Part shown: piece by piece, positions 1-10,599 of the stretch | How positions within the stretch are numbered: position 1 is the stretch's first letter | Layout: every line of letters starts with the position of its first letter | NCBI RefSeq assembly: GCF_000276665.1 | Contig: NW_004955425.1 | Location: forward strand, 23,348,928-23,412,927 | DNA: 64,000 nucleotides | Origin: Chinchilla lanigera | Lineage: Eukaryota > Chordata > Mammalia > Rodentia > Chinchillidae | Reading direction: 5' to 3' | Program-made: the position numbers and the translations under genes | The notes under the pieces: generated by a model | Told to the model about the DNA's origin: nothing | What the model saw: the letters and a program-made list of their open reading frames with translations, nothing else | Database searches by the model: none

Positions 1-600
1 CTTCATAGGGCCACCCTTTTGTGGAAGCTTTATTTGCACTAAATGAATAATCTTAATTGCATCACTCTCGAATTAAAAATCAATGTTAATCAAGTTGAGA
101 GTAGTAAATATCAGTTTTCATTGTGCCTGGGTAGAGGGCATTTTTCTTGTGTTGCAAATAAAAATACAAGTCAAATAACTTTAAAAGAGCATTATGTTCT
201 GCTACAAATACAATTGAAACGGATTGTTTAGGAGCAGATCAGAAATGGTACAGAATTTTGCACTTAATTTCCTCAGTTATCATTTACAATAAGAACCTCT
301 GGGCTTGACAGCCAAGTCTAAACAGTAGTAAATTAGTACAAATTTATACTGATTTTACTCTAATAATCGTAATAAAAGCTTATAGATTTGGCACTAATTA
401 CATAAATGCCTAATGATCTTGAAAATTACTCTGGTTAGAAATATATTACTAATCTAAACTTTGTTGTTGGCTGGCTCTGAAAAATCAGAACATTAGAAAT
501 GGTTCGCTTCACTTGTGCAAAGCACTTTAAATTGTTCAAGTAGTATAACATATTCAAGAGGAAAATAAAGAGCATTTAACTTTATTTACAGCCTTAAGTG
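1..600. promoter_or_regulatory. AT-rich upstream flank of OTP, candidate conserved noncoding element
   Basis: This block has no recognisable transposon and no credible coding frame. It is AT-rich and contains many TAAT-type homeodomain cores, for example around 320-415. It lies directly upstream of the OTP CpG island. Its repeat-free texture is typical of conserved flanks of developmental homeobox genes. That it is a regulatory element is inference; no alignment was possible. Confidence 0.35.
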
Positions 601-639
601 GAGTTGGGAGCCAAGCTGAACTTAGAAACTTTGACCACA

Positions 640-1290
640 AGAGCAGGTTAGGGGCCAGCCTGAGAGCGTGGGCCGGCGGAGGAGCGAATCCGAAAGGCAG
701 CCTCGAGGGAAGGGTGCGGAGCGCAAGGACGCGCACTGAGCGCATCCCGCACCCACACCCGCAGTGCCGGGGAAGCCAGCTCCCCTTTGGGCCCTAGGCG
801 GGCTGTGGGTTGGGGCTTTGTAGGCCCCAGGGCCCAGCCTGGGCGCCTGGATCCCTGGCGCGAGTCTGATAAGCAGCGGCTAAGTCTGGGAGCGTTATAC
901 AGGCCGCGGCGAGCCCCGGGAGGACCACAGCAGGCCAGTGTGGCCGAGGCGCGCGGGAGGGGCGACTCTTGGGTCATGCCGAGGTCACGCCCTGCTCTGG
1001 TCTCTGCCCCAGGCCTGCTCTTGGAAGAGTCCAGCTCTGGGAGTCGGAGCTGAGCCCGGGAAGCGGGCAGGGCAGGACCGGGGGAAGGCGAAGTGTGCCC
1101 TAGAGGAGCCCGGGGAGGCACTGACAGGCGCGCCCAGAGGGCTAGGCGGCACCGCTGCTCCTCTGCTCCGAGGCTGAGGCTGCCAGGGCTGCGGCCGCCG
1201 CCTCCTACGGGCGGGCAGGCGGGCGGGCGCGCGGGCGGGCGGAGTGGGGGACTCTCCGGGCGCTGACATTTGCAGGCTGCCCTCCTGATT
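640..1290. promoter_or_regulatory. OTP: CpG island upstream of the OTP promoter
   Basis: Base composition changes abruptly near 640 from AT-rich to strongly GC- and CpG-rich, with GC-box-like runs and a GGGCGGGC-type repeat at about 1208-1242. An inverted CCAAT box (ATTGG) sits at 1288-1292. The island ends about 230 bp before the OTP start codon. Long frames open here on both strands are explained by GC richness and depletion of stop codons. It is probably the 5' island of OTP and may host additional or antisense starts. Confidence 0.7.
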
Positions 1291-1418
1291 GGTCCCCTCG
1301 CCAAGCTGCTCACGGGTTCATTCAACTGTTAAGCACCTCCCCGTCTCTCTAAAGGACATTATAATGCAAGAAGCCCCCTTTTTAACCACAAACCGAATTT
1401 TCTTTCATTTAGGTGATC

Positions 1419-1427
1419 TATATATAT
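1419..1427 (+). promoter_or_regulatory. OTP: TATA-like core promoter element of OTP
   Basis: A nine-base alternating TA run sits 95-103 bp upstream of the OTP ATG, at the boundary between the CpG island and the first exon. If used as a TATA box it would place transcription start near 1450 and give a 5' UTR of roughly 70 bases. The TSS position is inferred, and a second TA-rich run at about 1429-1450 makes the exact element uncertain. Confidence 0.45.
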
Positions 1428-1521
1428 CTATATCGTATAGCTTATAGCTTATATCTATTTTAAATAACTTAAAGCCGCTAAAATTTGGGGGGGAACAGCT
1501 TTCGCCCTGGAGCGGTGCGCG

Positions 1522-1558
1522 ATGCTGTCTCACGCCGACCTCCTGGACGCCAGGCTAG
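1522..1558 (+). CDS. OTP: OTP coding exon 1 (12 codons plus one base)
   Basis: The ATG at 1522-1524 begins [12 protein letters not shown] and one base of the Gly13 codon. The exon is followed directly by the donor GTGAGT at 1559-1564. The tiny exon would be missed by ORF scanning, but joining it to exon 2 restores a Gly codon and reproduces the known OTP N terminus. The context before the ATG (GCGCG) is not a strong Kozak match. Confidence 0.93.
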
Positions 1559-4500
1559 GTGAGTGCGCGCCTCGCGCCTGGGCAGCCAGGAGAAGCCTGG
1601 GCAGGAAATTGTCAATTTGTTCCTTATTTTACCTTAATGCACCCTAAATGGACTAATTTCTTTAAAAGTAATTGTGCTGTATTAAAGTTTAATTTGATTT
1701 AACATCGTCTTTAAAAAAATCTATGGAATATGTAGAACCGAAAAAAGGAGTTAGGGAATGTTGCTACTTTTTGTTTTTCTTATCCCACCCCCTTTAAGGT
1801 TTTTTTTTTTTTTTTTTTCTGAAAGGCGATCTGCCCTGTGATAATTTGTTTAGGGGTGTTTCCTTTTCTTTTCCTCTCCTGTTTGCTTTGGTTTGGGGTT
1901 TCTTTCTTCGCTTCTCGTTCTCTCACCTCACTACCTGCCTCCCTCCTCCTTGTCTAAGTAAGGTTGGATTTGTTTAAAAAACAATGTGGCGAGAAGGAGG
2001 AGCAGCTACCTCCGGGGCGGATTTGCTAAGCGTGCTGGTCGAGAAGGAGAAAAACAAAATTCGTCCTCACAAGCATCACTACCTTCTGCACTGGACTCAG
2101 CCTTTCCAATGGCTGAGCAGAGCGCGCCTTGTACTTCTTCTCAAGGAAAAGTTGAACCCTCTCAAGTTTGCCTTGCTGTTTTGTCCGTGGAGTTTACTGG
2201 AGTTTCTGTAATGCCAGCTGGGTTACTGGGCTCTGGGTTTCCGGTTTAGGAATCTTTGGTGATGGATGTGACTCCATTTCCCAAACACTTTCTCTGATTT
2301 GAGGGGGAGGCGGAGCTGATTTGGGTTGATTTCGGGGGGTGAAGGTTTGGAGACTTACTTATCTTCTAAGGTGAAAGGAAATCCGGCCGGTGGTAGAGTT
2401 CGGCAGACTGCCTCAATTCAGGTGCTGCCGCAGCCGAGGTTGCGTCTAATTCTCTTTCTATTCTCCCACCCCTCGGGTCTAAGGATTTGCTCTCGATTTC
2501 CGAGGGGCGTCAGGGATACAGGTTCTGAAAGGGCGTCGGAGTTACCTTTTATTGCTGGGCCTGAGAGTGTTTTATTGCAGGAGAAAAGAAAGCCTATGCT
2601 TATTTGCTACCCGAGCCAGCTGCGGAGAGAGGGGGAAAGGGCCAGGAGGTGTTGCTCCAGCCCGGCTGTGCGCCCTGGTAGTTTCGTCCCTGGGGCGCGA
2701 GTGGGCGCGGAGCCGAGGTTGAGGCTGCAGGAGGATTGCTCAGGGAAGACAGCATCTCAGTAACCATTGTGACCCCTTCCCTCCTCAGGTATGAAAGATG
2801 CAGCCGAGCTGCTGGGCCACCGGGAGGCGGTGAAGTGTAGGCTGGGCGTGGGGGGCTCAGACCCCGGGGGCCATCCAGGGGACCTGGCACCAAACTCGGA
2901 CCCAGTCGAGGGAGCCACGCTGCTGCCCGGAGAGGACATCACCACCGTGGGCTCCACACCGGCTTCGCTGGCGGTGAGCGCCAAAGACCCGGACAAGCAG
3001 CCCGGTCCCCAGGGCGGCCCGAACCCCAGCCAAGCCGGCCAGCAGCAGGGCCAACAGAAGCAGAAGCGCCACCGGACGCGCTTCACCCCAGCACAGCTCA
3101 ACGAGTTGGAGAGGAGCTTCGCCAAGACCCACTACCCCGACATCTTCATGCGCGAGGAGCTGGCGCTGCGCATCGGGCTGACCGAGTCCCGAGTGCAGGT
3201 ACGCAGGGCGCTGGCCGGAGACGAAGGCGAGGAGCGGGTGGCAGGATTTGGGCAAAGGGAGCCAGGTATTTCCTTCCCCTCCCGGGAACCCGGGCTGCGC
3301 TCCGGCCACTTTTGCACACTTGGGTTGAGCTAGCTGCTTTTCTGCCCAGAAACTAGTCCCGATCACCATCCCCCAGTGACATGCAGGGCCCATCTCCCAC
3401 CAGCGTAGCCACCACCCTGCCGACAGTCCTCACAGCCAAGCGCGCATTGTCACACGCTCACTGCTCTCCAGAGGCAACTCCGCTCCTGGGGCGGCTGGCC
3501 GGCTGGCGCGCGCCTCCCGCCAGCCCACAGTATCGACAAGTATTTTATGACGCTAATGAGCTCGTGTGAAGCTTTGGGGTAGAAGGGGGAATGCAACAAT
3601 CGTACAGAAAACATGAGGAGAGGAAATGAGACGCGATGAGCACCTTAAAAAAAAAAAGCTACACTCGCATTTCGACGCGTGGCTTCATTTTCCTAAATAT
3701 CATTCTCTCGCCACTCTCAGGCGAACTCTCCTCAGCTTTGATGTTCACAAGGGGTTTGCACCACCAGCGCGCCACAAATGGCCTGGAGAGCCTCCGCAGC
3801 TGTGAGCCCTGGAGTTTTTGTTTGTGCATTTAAAATTCTTTAGATCCTCCCAAGGAAACTGGGAGGGAGGGGTTGGGTGGAAAAATGAAGGCTTTCTGTT
3901 TTAGATATCGGACCCAAAGAACGAGCATTTAGGGTGGGAAAGGTTGACCGGTAGGGAGACAAGTTAGTATTAACCCCTTATTCTGAACCACCCTTCAAGT
4001 TGTAAATTATATACAGTATATTCACAGAATCATATCTACCATTTTTCTGAAAATTAAGGAATAAAATAATAAGCCTGATTAATTCAAGATTTACTTTACG
4101 CTCTCTAAAGAATGAAAACAGTATCAGATATTTTACAGGCAGGTGCCTGGAAGTGAAATTCTATGTGCACTTTGCTTTGAGCTATCCAGGGTGCTGAAAA
4201 AAACCTTCCTTCCCTGTCTTGGGATATATTGGTGTTTTCAGTCCCGCATCCTGGGTGTCAACCTCACTAGTTGCCACCTGCTTTTATAAAATAACGGTAA
4301 AGATCTCAGTTGCTTTACATTTGATCTAAAAAGTGAGCAACGAGGGTGTCCATAATCACAGCGTTAATATTTCCATTCTCACTTGGCATTTAAAAAATAA
4401 TCTAAACAGGAAAAGTAGCACAGTCTTCTGTTTTAATAGTAAATGAATATCATTAAAGACTTAAAATAGTCAAATTAATAAAATAATATTCAGGGTAGAA

Positions 4501-7500
4501 CATAGTGATTAATATTTTGATTCAATATAAATCTGGGTGGTTTTGTTAGTGAACTCTGAATGGTCGGAACCATGGGCCATTGACATTATGCACTAAAAGA
4601 ATATTAATTTCATTGTGTAGATGTATATTACCAATGTCTTTTAAATCTTTAACCTTTCCCCTTTTCTAAAACCGGAAGTTTAGCTCAAACCTTTATAGAA
4701 ATATATAATTCCAGTACTATGTTCATTATAATACTTGATTGTTGGTTCAATGTTGGAGGTTGGAAATTCATAAAATTTGCTTTTGTCCAGCAAAAACATC
4801 AACTATTAATTTTTGTTTTAAAGAGTAAAATGCTGTGTCTTAACCCAGATATACTGGTAATTAGTTCAAATTAAAATGGAACTTAGAATCACAAATAAAA
4901 TATAATTAGACACTGATTTTATGAAAAAAAGAAAATGAGGTCTATTAAGCTTTATTAGGTCTTCTAAAGGTTAATGACAGTGATTCTTTTAATGGAAAAA
5001 GTTGTAAATGAAATAAAATATAAACTACATGGTAGAAATAGTTATTTGCAAAAAGTACACAAAAATATGCAAAAAAGAAAGAGACAAAGTACTTTAATTG
5101 TTATAGTATAATGTTCAACCAAAGATAATAGCTTGAGGCTGTTGATAGAAACAATTTAATAGAATGGGAATTTCAATATTTTTAAAAATAATGTTTCATA
5201 GTTTAAAAAGTAATCAGATCAATATAACCTTCTTAATTAACATTTCAAAATGATTAACATTATGTAATGTAATGAAAAAATAATTTATGGAAAATGTATT
5301 TACTTCACAATTCACTGTACCATTGCTCCTTGACCAAATTCAAATTAAATAGTAATTGGTTTATGTTGGTATGTGATAAGTACTTCATAGTTTTCTTTAT
5401 AGTTAACAGATTGCCACACATTCTTTTCAGTATGTGGGCCACTGCACTGATTAAGAATGATCTAAACATTTAATTTATTGCAACTGCATGTTTTCAGAGG
5501 CACTTTTTGAATGTAGGGCAAATTATTCAATATACTTGTTTTTAATCTATATCTGTTATACATCACACTTTTAAGTATTAAAGCACCTCTACCCACATGG
5601 AGGCCAATTCCATGTGTGATATTGCTCCCCTTTTCTGGCTAGTGTAATAAAACCATTCCTTTTATAGCATGCCATTATTAGAAACCAATTTCAGAATTAT
5701 TTATAACCTGGAATGGCTTATTAAGCAGCAATGCGAGAATCATGCAAATTACGCGATCAAATGCAATATAATAAGCATAATCATTAGTCTCTAGCACGGA
5801 TTAATTAACTTTCAATATTTTATTTACATAAAAACCAAATCAGTGAAATAACTTCTGCACAGTCAGGCTTGCCTTTCAATATTTTATACGAACAAAAATA
5901 ATGTGCTGTAATTCCACTGACCGTGTCCCCCAGAATGGCCCTGTCACCTGCCACATCTTAATAGGGGGACAAGCTGAGAGTATTTTCTAGTTTTCTAATG
6001 GAATGAGAAATTGCATTTTCTCCCTCTTCCAGCACTATTAAAGTGTAATGAATTCGGCCCAGAGTTCACGGCTGGCTGATCGAAATGAACCTGAGATCTA
6101 GGCTTTAATACAGCTCCCCAGATTTCCTCCCAAATCTTCACATTAATCATTTGCTGGATTCCAATGAGATCTTCATAAAGCTTTTGCTTTGAGGGGGGAG
6201 TAATATTCTTTCTTTCTCCCTCTCTTTCTCTATTTCTGAGCCATTTATAGTGGGGGAATTAAACGGGCTATATATTTTAAAATACATTTACAGTATGTCT
6301 ATATTACTGTAACAGCAGATATCATCAAAGTGGATTTTTAGATTCCAACCTCCATTAGATTCTCACTGTTGTATTAAGCATTTTCCAAGAAAGGCTGCAT
6401 TTCAAGCTGACTACAAAGTTGGTCTGTGGCTGCGGTTAATATAGTTCCTGGAGTTGTCATCCATGTGTTCTGAAAATCTCCCTTAGGTTTTGCCTGCATT
6501 TTAATCTGTCATGCTCTAGTTTTCATGTGGAAACATTCGCATTTTTAAAACATATGCATCATAGCTTGGAACAGAGGCGCTCAGATCTCATACAGATTTT
6601 TTTTTCCCCAACCCCAGTAAACCATGAAACATAAAAAAAGTGTAACCATCATTTGACTACTAACCCTCAAACATAATTGAGCACAATTTTTCGATTACTC
6701 CTATAATATTTAGTTCTTTCACAGATATTCTTTTCCGCTGGTGTCTGAGCATATCCCAGGTTCAGAAACCTTTTGGGCAGTGATGTTTGCTATTGAAATT
6801 CTACTGGACATTTTCTCCCCCTTTCTTCTGCTCCTCTCTCCACTCCTCCACCACCTCTTGGCCTCCAAACAACCCAGCATTTCAGGTTACACTGGCACCT
6901 GCAGTGTGCTAGGAACTGTTCTGGATTTTATAAGATACATTTCAAAATATAGCCAGTGCTGCATGGAAGACATGGGGACCATGTGGACACAAAGGTTTTC
7001 TGTTAAGGACCCCATTCTGTCCAACACCCCAGCACTGGGTAGGCACAGCAAAAGGGACTTGCGGGGAGGTTTATCTCTCCTCAGAAGGTCACTAACAGCT
7101 CAATCCCGCCACATTGATCTCATCCACCATCAAGGGCCCTGTTTGCCTCATTAATCCACCATGCCACTAGCTCTGGGGCTGCATCTAGAAAGACACAAGG
7201 CATATTTACCCACTGCTAATACTGGGGTGGGTAGCAATGCAGGAAATGGGGGTAGCAAGCAGAGAAAGATGAAGCATGGTGAGGGCGAGGGGAAGAGAGG
7301 AAGGCCAAGGCTGGCTCAGAGAGAATTCTGCTTTGCAATGCCTTTCACACTGGTAGGCAGAGCGTGTGTCCTGAACACAAGGCTGGCTTTCTGAGAAAGA
7401 AAGCAGGGATGTCTACACTCTGATGCTTTAGCTTGTAAACATTACTAGGTTAAGGGACACGAATCACTGTTTGGACTACAACTACAGTAGTCAAATTGCA

Positions 7501-9262
7501 GTCGACCAAATTCTAAGAGGAAACTCAATCAGTACCTGAGCTGTGTCCCACAGTATTTATATTTAGGCATAGTATGCCTTCAGTTTTAAACTGCAAGTCT
7601 GCCAAGTAAGCATGTTGGTGATTTTTTTCTCTTAAAGATCAAATTCGAATAGGTAGACATAGGTAGCTGTTTTGATGAGGCAACTTATTTTATATCTTCC
7701 AGACAACTCCTGTGTGGTAGTGAATCTGACATTTGTAGGTACATGGTCCTAGTAGCGTCTGAGTTTCCTGGGCCGGTGTTAAGGACGAAAGAGTAGGAGG
7801 CTTATTTTCATTTGGAGTATATTTTATCAAACACCTCTTCCTGAAAAAGGCATCTGGTGTTTAACCAAAATTAAATTTGTTTCCTAATTGTGTTTAAAAG
7901 TGTGTTTTAAACTTGGTCTCTTTTCATTTGTATTGGTCAGAAATTTTACTTTTAGGTTATAAACGAAAGTGGGAGGGCGACTTGTGAGTACTGGAGGCCT
8001 CCTTACCTGGTGGCCCCTAAATCACTGAAAGGAATAGGCTTGAAAGTACTCAGCAGCGGGCTGCAGCACAGGCGCCTAAGCCTAGACAAAGATGCCCTTG
8101 GATTGGGCGGGGAGTGGGTTAGGAGACTGTGGTAGCAGCACCGAGTGCTCTGGGAGGAATCAGAAGTCACGCCGGCGACCCAAGCAGCACAGTGGCTCCG
8201 TGCTGCTCACTCGCCCACACCGATCACTATATTAACCTCTCTGCTCTGTCAGCTGTGGTGTTAGGGTTTTCTTTGTTTTTGATTTTGAAACTGGTCATGT
8301 CACCCAGGGTCCTTCATCAATTTCCAAATTTCCAGCGTTTCTGAAAATTCTATACCCCATCAGTGTTATAAGACATGCTATTAAGCCACATGGGTACGCA
8401 TGTTTATCTTCATTTGTATACCTGTGGACGGAGCCTTGACACATGTCTGCCTGCAGACCTGTGCATCTGTGCGGTGCACGGAACGCGGCGGTGTGCAGGG
8501 GCGTGGTAAACCCCGGGGCAGATCACCCGGGAGCGCGCAGGATGGGGCCGAGGAGCCGGTGAACTCGGATCTCAGGCTGGGTGGGGCCGCCGAGGGCCGG
8601 CCGAGGGCGCTGGCTCGACCTGGGGCTGACCACCTGCCTGGGACGCGGGTTTCTGGGGTCCCTGCCCCAGCCCCCCGAAGCTGCCAGGCCGCTAACAGCG
8701 CTCTGTCTTGTTCCCGCCCTGCCCGCTCCAGGTCTGGTTCCAGAACCGGCGCGCCAAGTGGAAGAAACGCAAGAAGACCACCAACGTGTTCCGCGCGCCC
8801 GGCACGCTGCTGCCCACGCCAGGCCTGCCTCAGTTTCCCTCCGCCGCGGCCGCCGCGGCCGCCGCCATGGGCGACAGCCTGTGCTCCTTCCACGCCAACG
8901 ACACCCGCTGGGCGGCGGCCGCCATGCCGGGCGTGTCGCAGCTGCCGCTGCCGCCGGCGCTGGGCAGGCAGCAGGCCATGGCGCAGTCGCTGTCGCAGTG
9001 CAGCCTGGCGGCCGGGCCGCCGCCCAACTCCATGGGGCTGTCCAACAGCCTGGCGGGCTCCAACGGCGCCGGGCTGCAGTCGCACCTCTACCAGCCCGCC
9101 TTCCCGGGCATGGTGCCCGCCTCCCTCCCCGGCCCCAGCAACGTGTCGGGGTCGCCCCAGCTCTGCAGCTCCCCGGACAGCAGCGACGTGTGGCGGGGCA
9201 CGAGCATCGCCTCTCTCCGCCGCAAGGCGCTAGAGCACACAGTCTCCATGAGCTTCACCTAA
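1522..9262 (+). CDS. OTP: OTP homeobox transcription factor, three joined coding segments (1522-1558, 2789-3198, 8732-9262)
   Basis: The joined frame encodes 325 residues, the length known for mammalian OTP, and the sequence is recognisable as orthopedia from end to end. OTP is a nuclear DNA-binding activator needed for development of neuroendocrine neurons in the hypothalamus (established knowledge). An acidic and Gly/Pro-rich N terminus is followed by a Gln-rich linker and then a homeodomain at residues 104-163. Recognition-helix residues WFQNRR include Q153 (homeodomain position 50) and N154 (position 51), as in Q50 paired-like factors. The C-terminal half has an eight-Ala run (187-194), Ser/Pro/Gly-rich sequence and an OAR motif (about 306-319). 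All junctions obey GT-AG, and the homeobox is split at the 46/47 codon boundary, the usual paired-like intron site. The start is the first ATG of exon 1; Met14 at 2791 is a possible internal start. No frame damage is seen. Confidence 0.97.
1559..2788 (+). other. OTP: OTP intron 1
   Basis: A 1,230-bp phase-1 intron from GTGAGT to CTCCTCAG. It contains a 20-base poly-T run (1799-1818) and otherwise repeat-free sequence, becoming CpG- and purine-rich toward exon 2 (about 2600-2780). Frames open here (for example 2326-2763) carry no recognisable protein and end before the acceptor. Confidence 0.9.
2789..3198 (+). CDS. OTP: OTP coding exon 2 (residues 13-149, first 46 homeodomain residues)
   Basis: The exon is bounded by the acceptor CTCCTCAG and the donor GTACGC. 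It encodes the N-terminal regulatory region, the Gln-rich linker and homeodomain helices 1 and 2 to the start of helix 3. It includes the basic N-terminal arm (KRHRTRF, 105-111). It ends exactly after the codon for homeodomain residue 46 (Gln), so the frame is phase 0 at the 3' junction. An in-frame ATG at 2791 (Met14) could start a protein 13 residues shorter from an alternative first exon. Confidence 0.96.
3950..5680. promoter_or_regulatory. AT-rich repeat-free block in OTP intron 2
   Basis: AT-rich sequence with no recognisable repeat and many TAAT/ATTA cores. The lack of insertions over 1.7 kb suggests constraint, but the composition alone does not prove it. It holds no coding frame of note. 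Confidence 0.3.
5690..6470. promoter_or_regulatory. Candidate conserved enhancer in OTP intron 2
   Basis: The block mixes motif-dense AT-rich and moderately GC sequence without any transposon signature. An exact octamer ATGCAAAT lies at 5742-5749 and a TTAATTAA core at 5801-5808, with further TAAT/ATTA sites around 5755-5830. POU and homeodomain motifs side by side are typical of forebrain developmental enhancers, and POU3F2 acts with OTP in the hypothalamus (established). Enhancer activity here is inferred. Confidence 0.5.
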
Positions 9263-9300
9263 TGCAGCGCGCCCCCGGCCCGCGCGCCCCACGCACCCCA
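8440..9300. promoter_or_regulatory. OTP: CpG-rich block covering OTP exon 3
   Basis: GC and CpG content rises about 290 bp before exon 3 and stays high through the stop codon up to the assembly gap. This explains the long overlapping open frames in other phases (for example 8400-9233 on + and 8381-9085 on -), which are shadows of the OTP exon. Confidence 0.55.
8732..9262 (+). CDS. OTP: OTP coding exon 3 (residues 150-325)
   Basis: The exon begins with the acceptor GCTCCAG and encodes the third homeodomain helix ([15 protein letters not shown]), an eight-Ala tract (187-194), Ser/Gly/Pro-rich sequence and the C-terminal OAR motif with core [13 protein letters not shown]. It ends at TAA (9260-9262). 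The GCC/GCG-rich Ala tract is a potential length-variable site. Confidence 0.97.
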   Translation, partial: VWFQNRRAKWKKRKKTTNVFRAPGTLLPTPGLPQFPSAAAAAAAAMGDSLCSFHANDTRWAAAAMPGVSQLPLPPALGRQQAMAQSLSQCSLAAGPPPNSMGLSNSLAGSNGAGLQSHLYQPAFPGMVPASLPGPSNVSGSPQLCSSPDSSDVWRGTSIASLRRKALEHTVSMSFT

Positions 9301-9303
9301 CGC

Positions 9304-9524
9304 NNNNNNNNNNNNNNNNNNNNNNNNNNNNNNNNNNNNNNNNNNNNNNNNNNNNNNNNNNNNNNNNNNNNNNNNNNNNNNNNNNNNNNNNNNNNNNNNN
9401 NNNNNNNNNNNNNNNNNNNNNNNNNNNNNNNNNNNNNNNNNNNNNNNNNNNNNNNNNNNNNNNNNNNNNNNNNNNNNNNNNNNNNNNNNNNNNNNNNNNN
9501 NNNNNNNNNNNNNNNNNNNNNNNN
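9304..9524. other. Assembly gap of N bases
   Basis: 221 consecutive undetermined bases, flanked by extremely GC-rich sequence (CCCACGC on the left, CCGCCCGCGCCC on the right). A GC-driven sequencing dropout within the 3' UTR is the likely cause. The gap begins 42 bases after the stop codon, so the coding region is unaffected. Confidence 0.99.
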
Positions 9525-10077
9525 CCGCCCGCGCCCGGCAGAAAGCATCCTTCCCGCCATTCTACTTACCAGGGAGTCGACTCAGGATCTGAAATCAGAC
9601 ACCAATGAACTGGCTCGTGGGCACAAACACACACTCGCACTCTCGCTCACGCTCAGACACGACACACGCGCGCGCACACGCATCCACAGTGCACCTCGGT
9701 CACACACGGACGTGTTCACGGGACAGCACAAGGTTAGGGACTTTGTCAGAAAGGAGGACAAGCACCTGCTACCGACAGCCTCATCCGAGGGCCCTACTGA
9801 TAGGATTTGACCCATCCTGTACTCTTGCTCGGGCTCCTTTCTTTCCCGCCACCCTGCCCTCGCCCGGCTCCAGGCACATCCAGGCAGCCCTCTATTGGCT
9901 TGCAAAACACCGCTTTCTTTGGTCCAATTTTTATTTGAAGCACAACTGTGTGAGGGTGCAGAAGGGGAGGTTTCTCAGGAGGAACAGGCCAGAGCTCCGG
10001 GTGGTTGGAGTAGACTAATGCAGTTATGCGACGAAGCAGAGTGATCTTACCCATTTTGATAAGTCTTTCTAAGGAGG

Positions 10078-10083
10078 AATAAA
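10078..10083 (+). terminator. OTP: Possible proximal polyadenylation signal of OTP
   Basis: AATAAA lies about 815 bases after the stop codon. It could give a shorter transcript; no strong GU-rich element follows immediately, so it is weaker than the distal site. Confidence 0.3.
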
Positions 10084-10491
10084 ATTAACATGTAAGCAAA
10101 TCTCCTTTTGTAAAAGCAGAAGCCACATCTCTTTTCTGGATCCTTCAGGACTGGGGTTTGTTTGCTTCCTTTTCCGTTTCTCTTCTCGCTGCTCTGTGCC
10201 GTTGGTTACTTTGTGGTCGTCCTGTCGTCCTCGCGCCCCGCGGCCACCTGCCGGCTGCCCACGGGCGCACGCGGACACCTGCAACCCTCCAACTTTGTAC
10301 AGAGAAACACAATCAGCTCTTTCTGCATGTGCTGGTCAAACCCAACCCAGAGAACAGAAGCGCTTTCTAAGAATGAACAAACATGTGAAATAGGATGTTT
10401 TGTGTAGATAAAGCATTCTTGTTACATACTGGTCAATTTGTGATATGTTTTAACTTATTGTCTGTGCTTATTTATGGAATTTGGTTTTCTT

Positions 10492-10497
10492 AATAAA
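10492..10497 (+). terminator. OTP: Distal polyadenylation signal of OTP
   Basis: AATAAA sits in an AT-rich context followed by TGTTTGAG, a plausible GT-rich downstream element. It is the last good signal before composition switches to the downstream CpG-rich block, and it gives a 3' UTR of about 1.25 kb including the gap. Confidence 0.55.
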
Positions 10498-10599
10498 TGT
10501 TTGAGCTATTATAAAGCATATTATTTGACTTTTCCGGATAAGTTTATATCAAGTTAAATGTAAATGGATAAAATAAAATCATTTTCAGTATGTGATATG

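Larger units (their letters stand above)
3199..8731 (+). other. OTP: OTP intron 2
   Basis: A 5,533-bp phase-0 intron from GTACGC to GCTCCAG. I recognised no SINE, LINE or LTR insertion in it, which is unusual compared with the repeat density downstream. The middle (about 3950-6700) is AT-rich with conserved-looking blocks. About 6735-7430 contains open but unrecognisable frames that resemble no protein I know. The last 300 bases become CpG-rich before exon 3. Confidence 0.92.
9263..10515 (+). other. OTP: OTP 3' untranslated region with assembly gap
   Basis: Transcript sequence after the stop, extended to the AATAAA at 10492-10497. It contains the 221-base gap at 9304-9524 and a CA/CG-rich dinucleotide-like stretch (about 9624-9690). 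Open frames here are not coding. The exact cleavage site is inferred from the signal. Confidence 0.65.

Noticed and set aside
648..1325. 225-codon antisense open frame in the CpG island
   Set aside because: Low-complexity Pro/Arg/Ala-rich translation, overlapping equally open frames on the other strand; explained by GC richness. No recognisable domain.
2326..2763. 145-codon frame before exon 2
   Set aside because: Lies within intron 1, has no known domain and stops before the acceptor.
8381..9810. Several long frames on both strands around OTP exon 3, one crossing the N gap
   Set aside because: They are shadows of the OTP coding exon in other phases; the correct phase gives the homeodomain and OAR motif.
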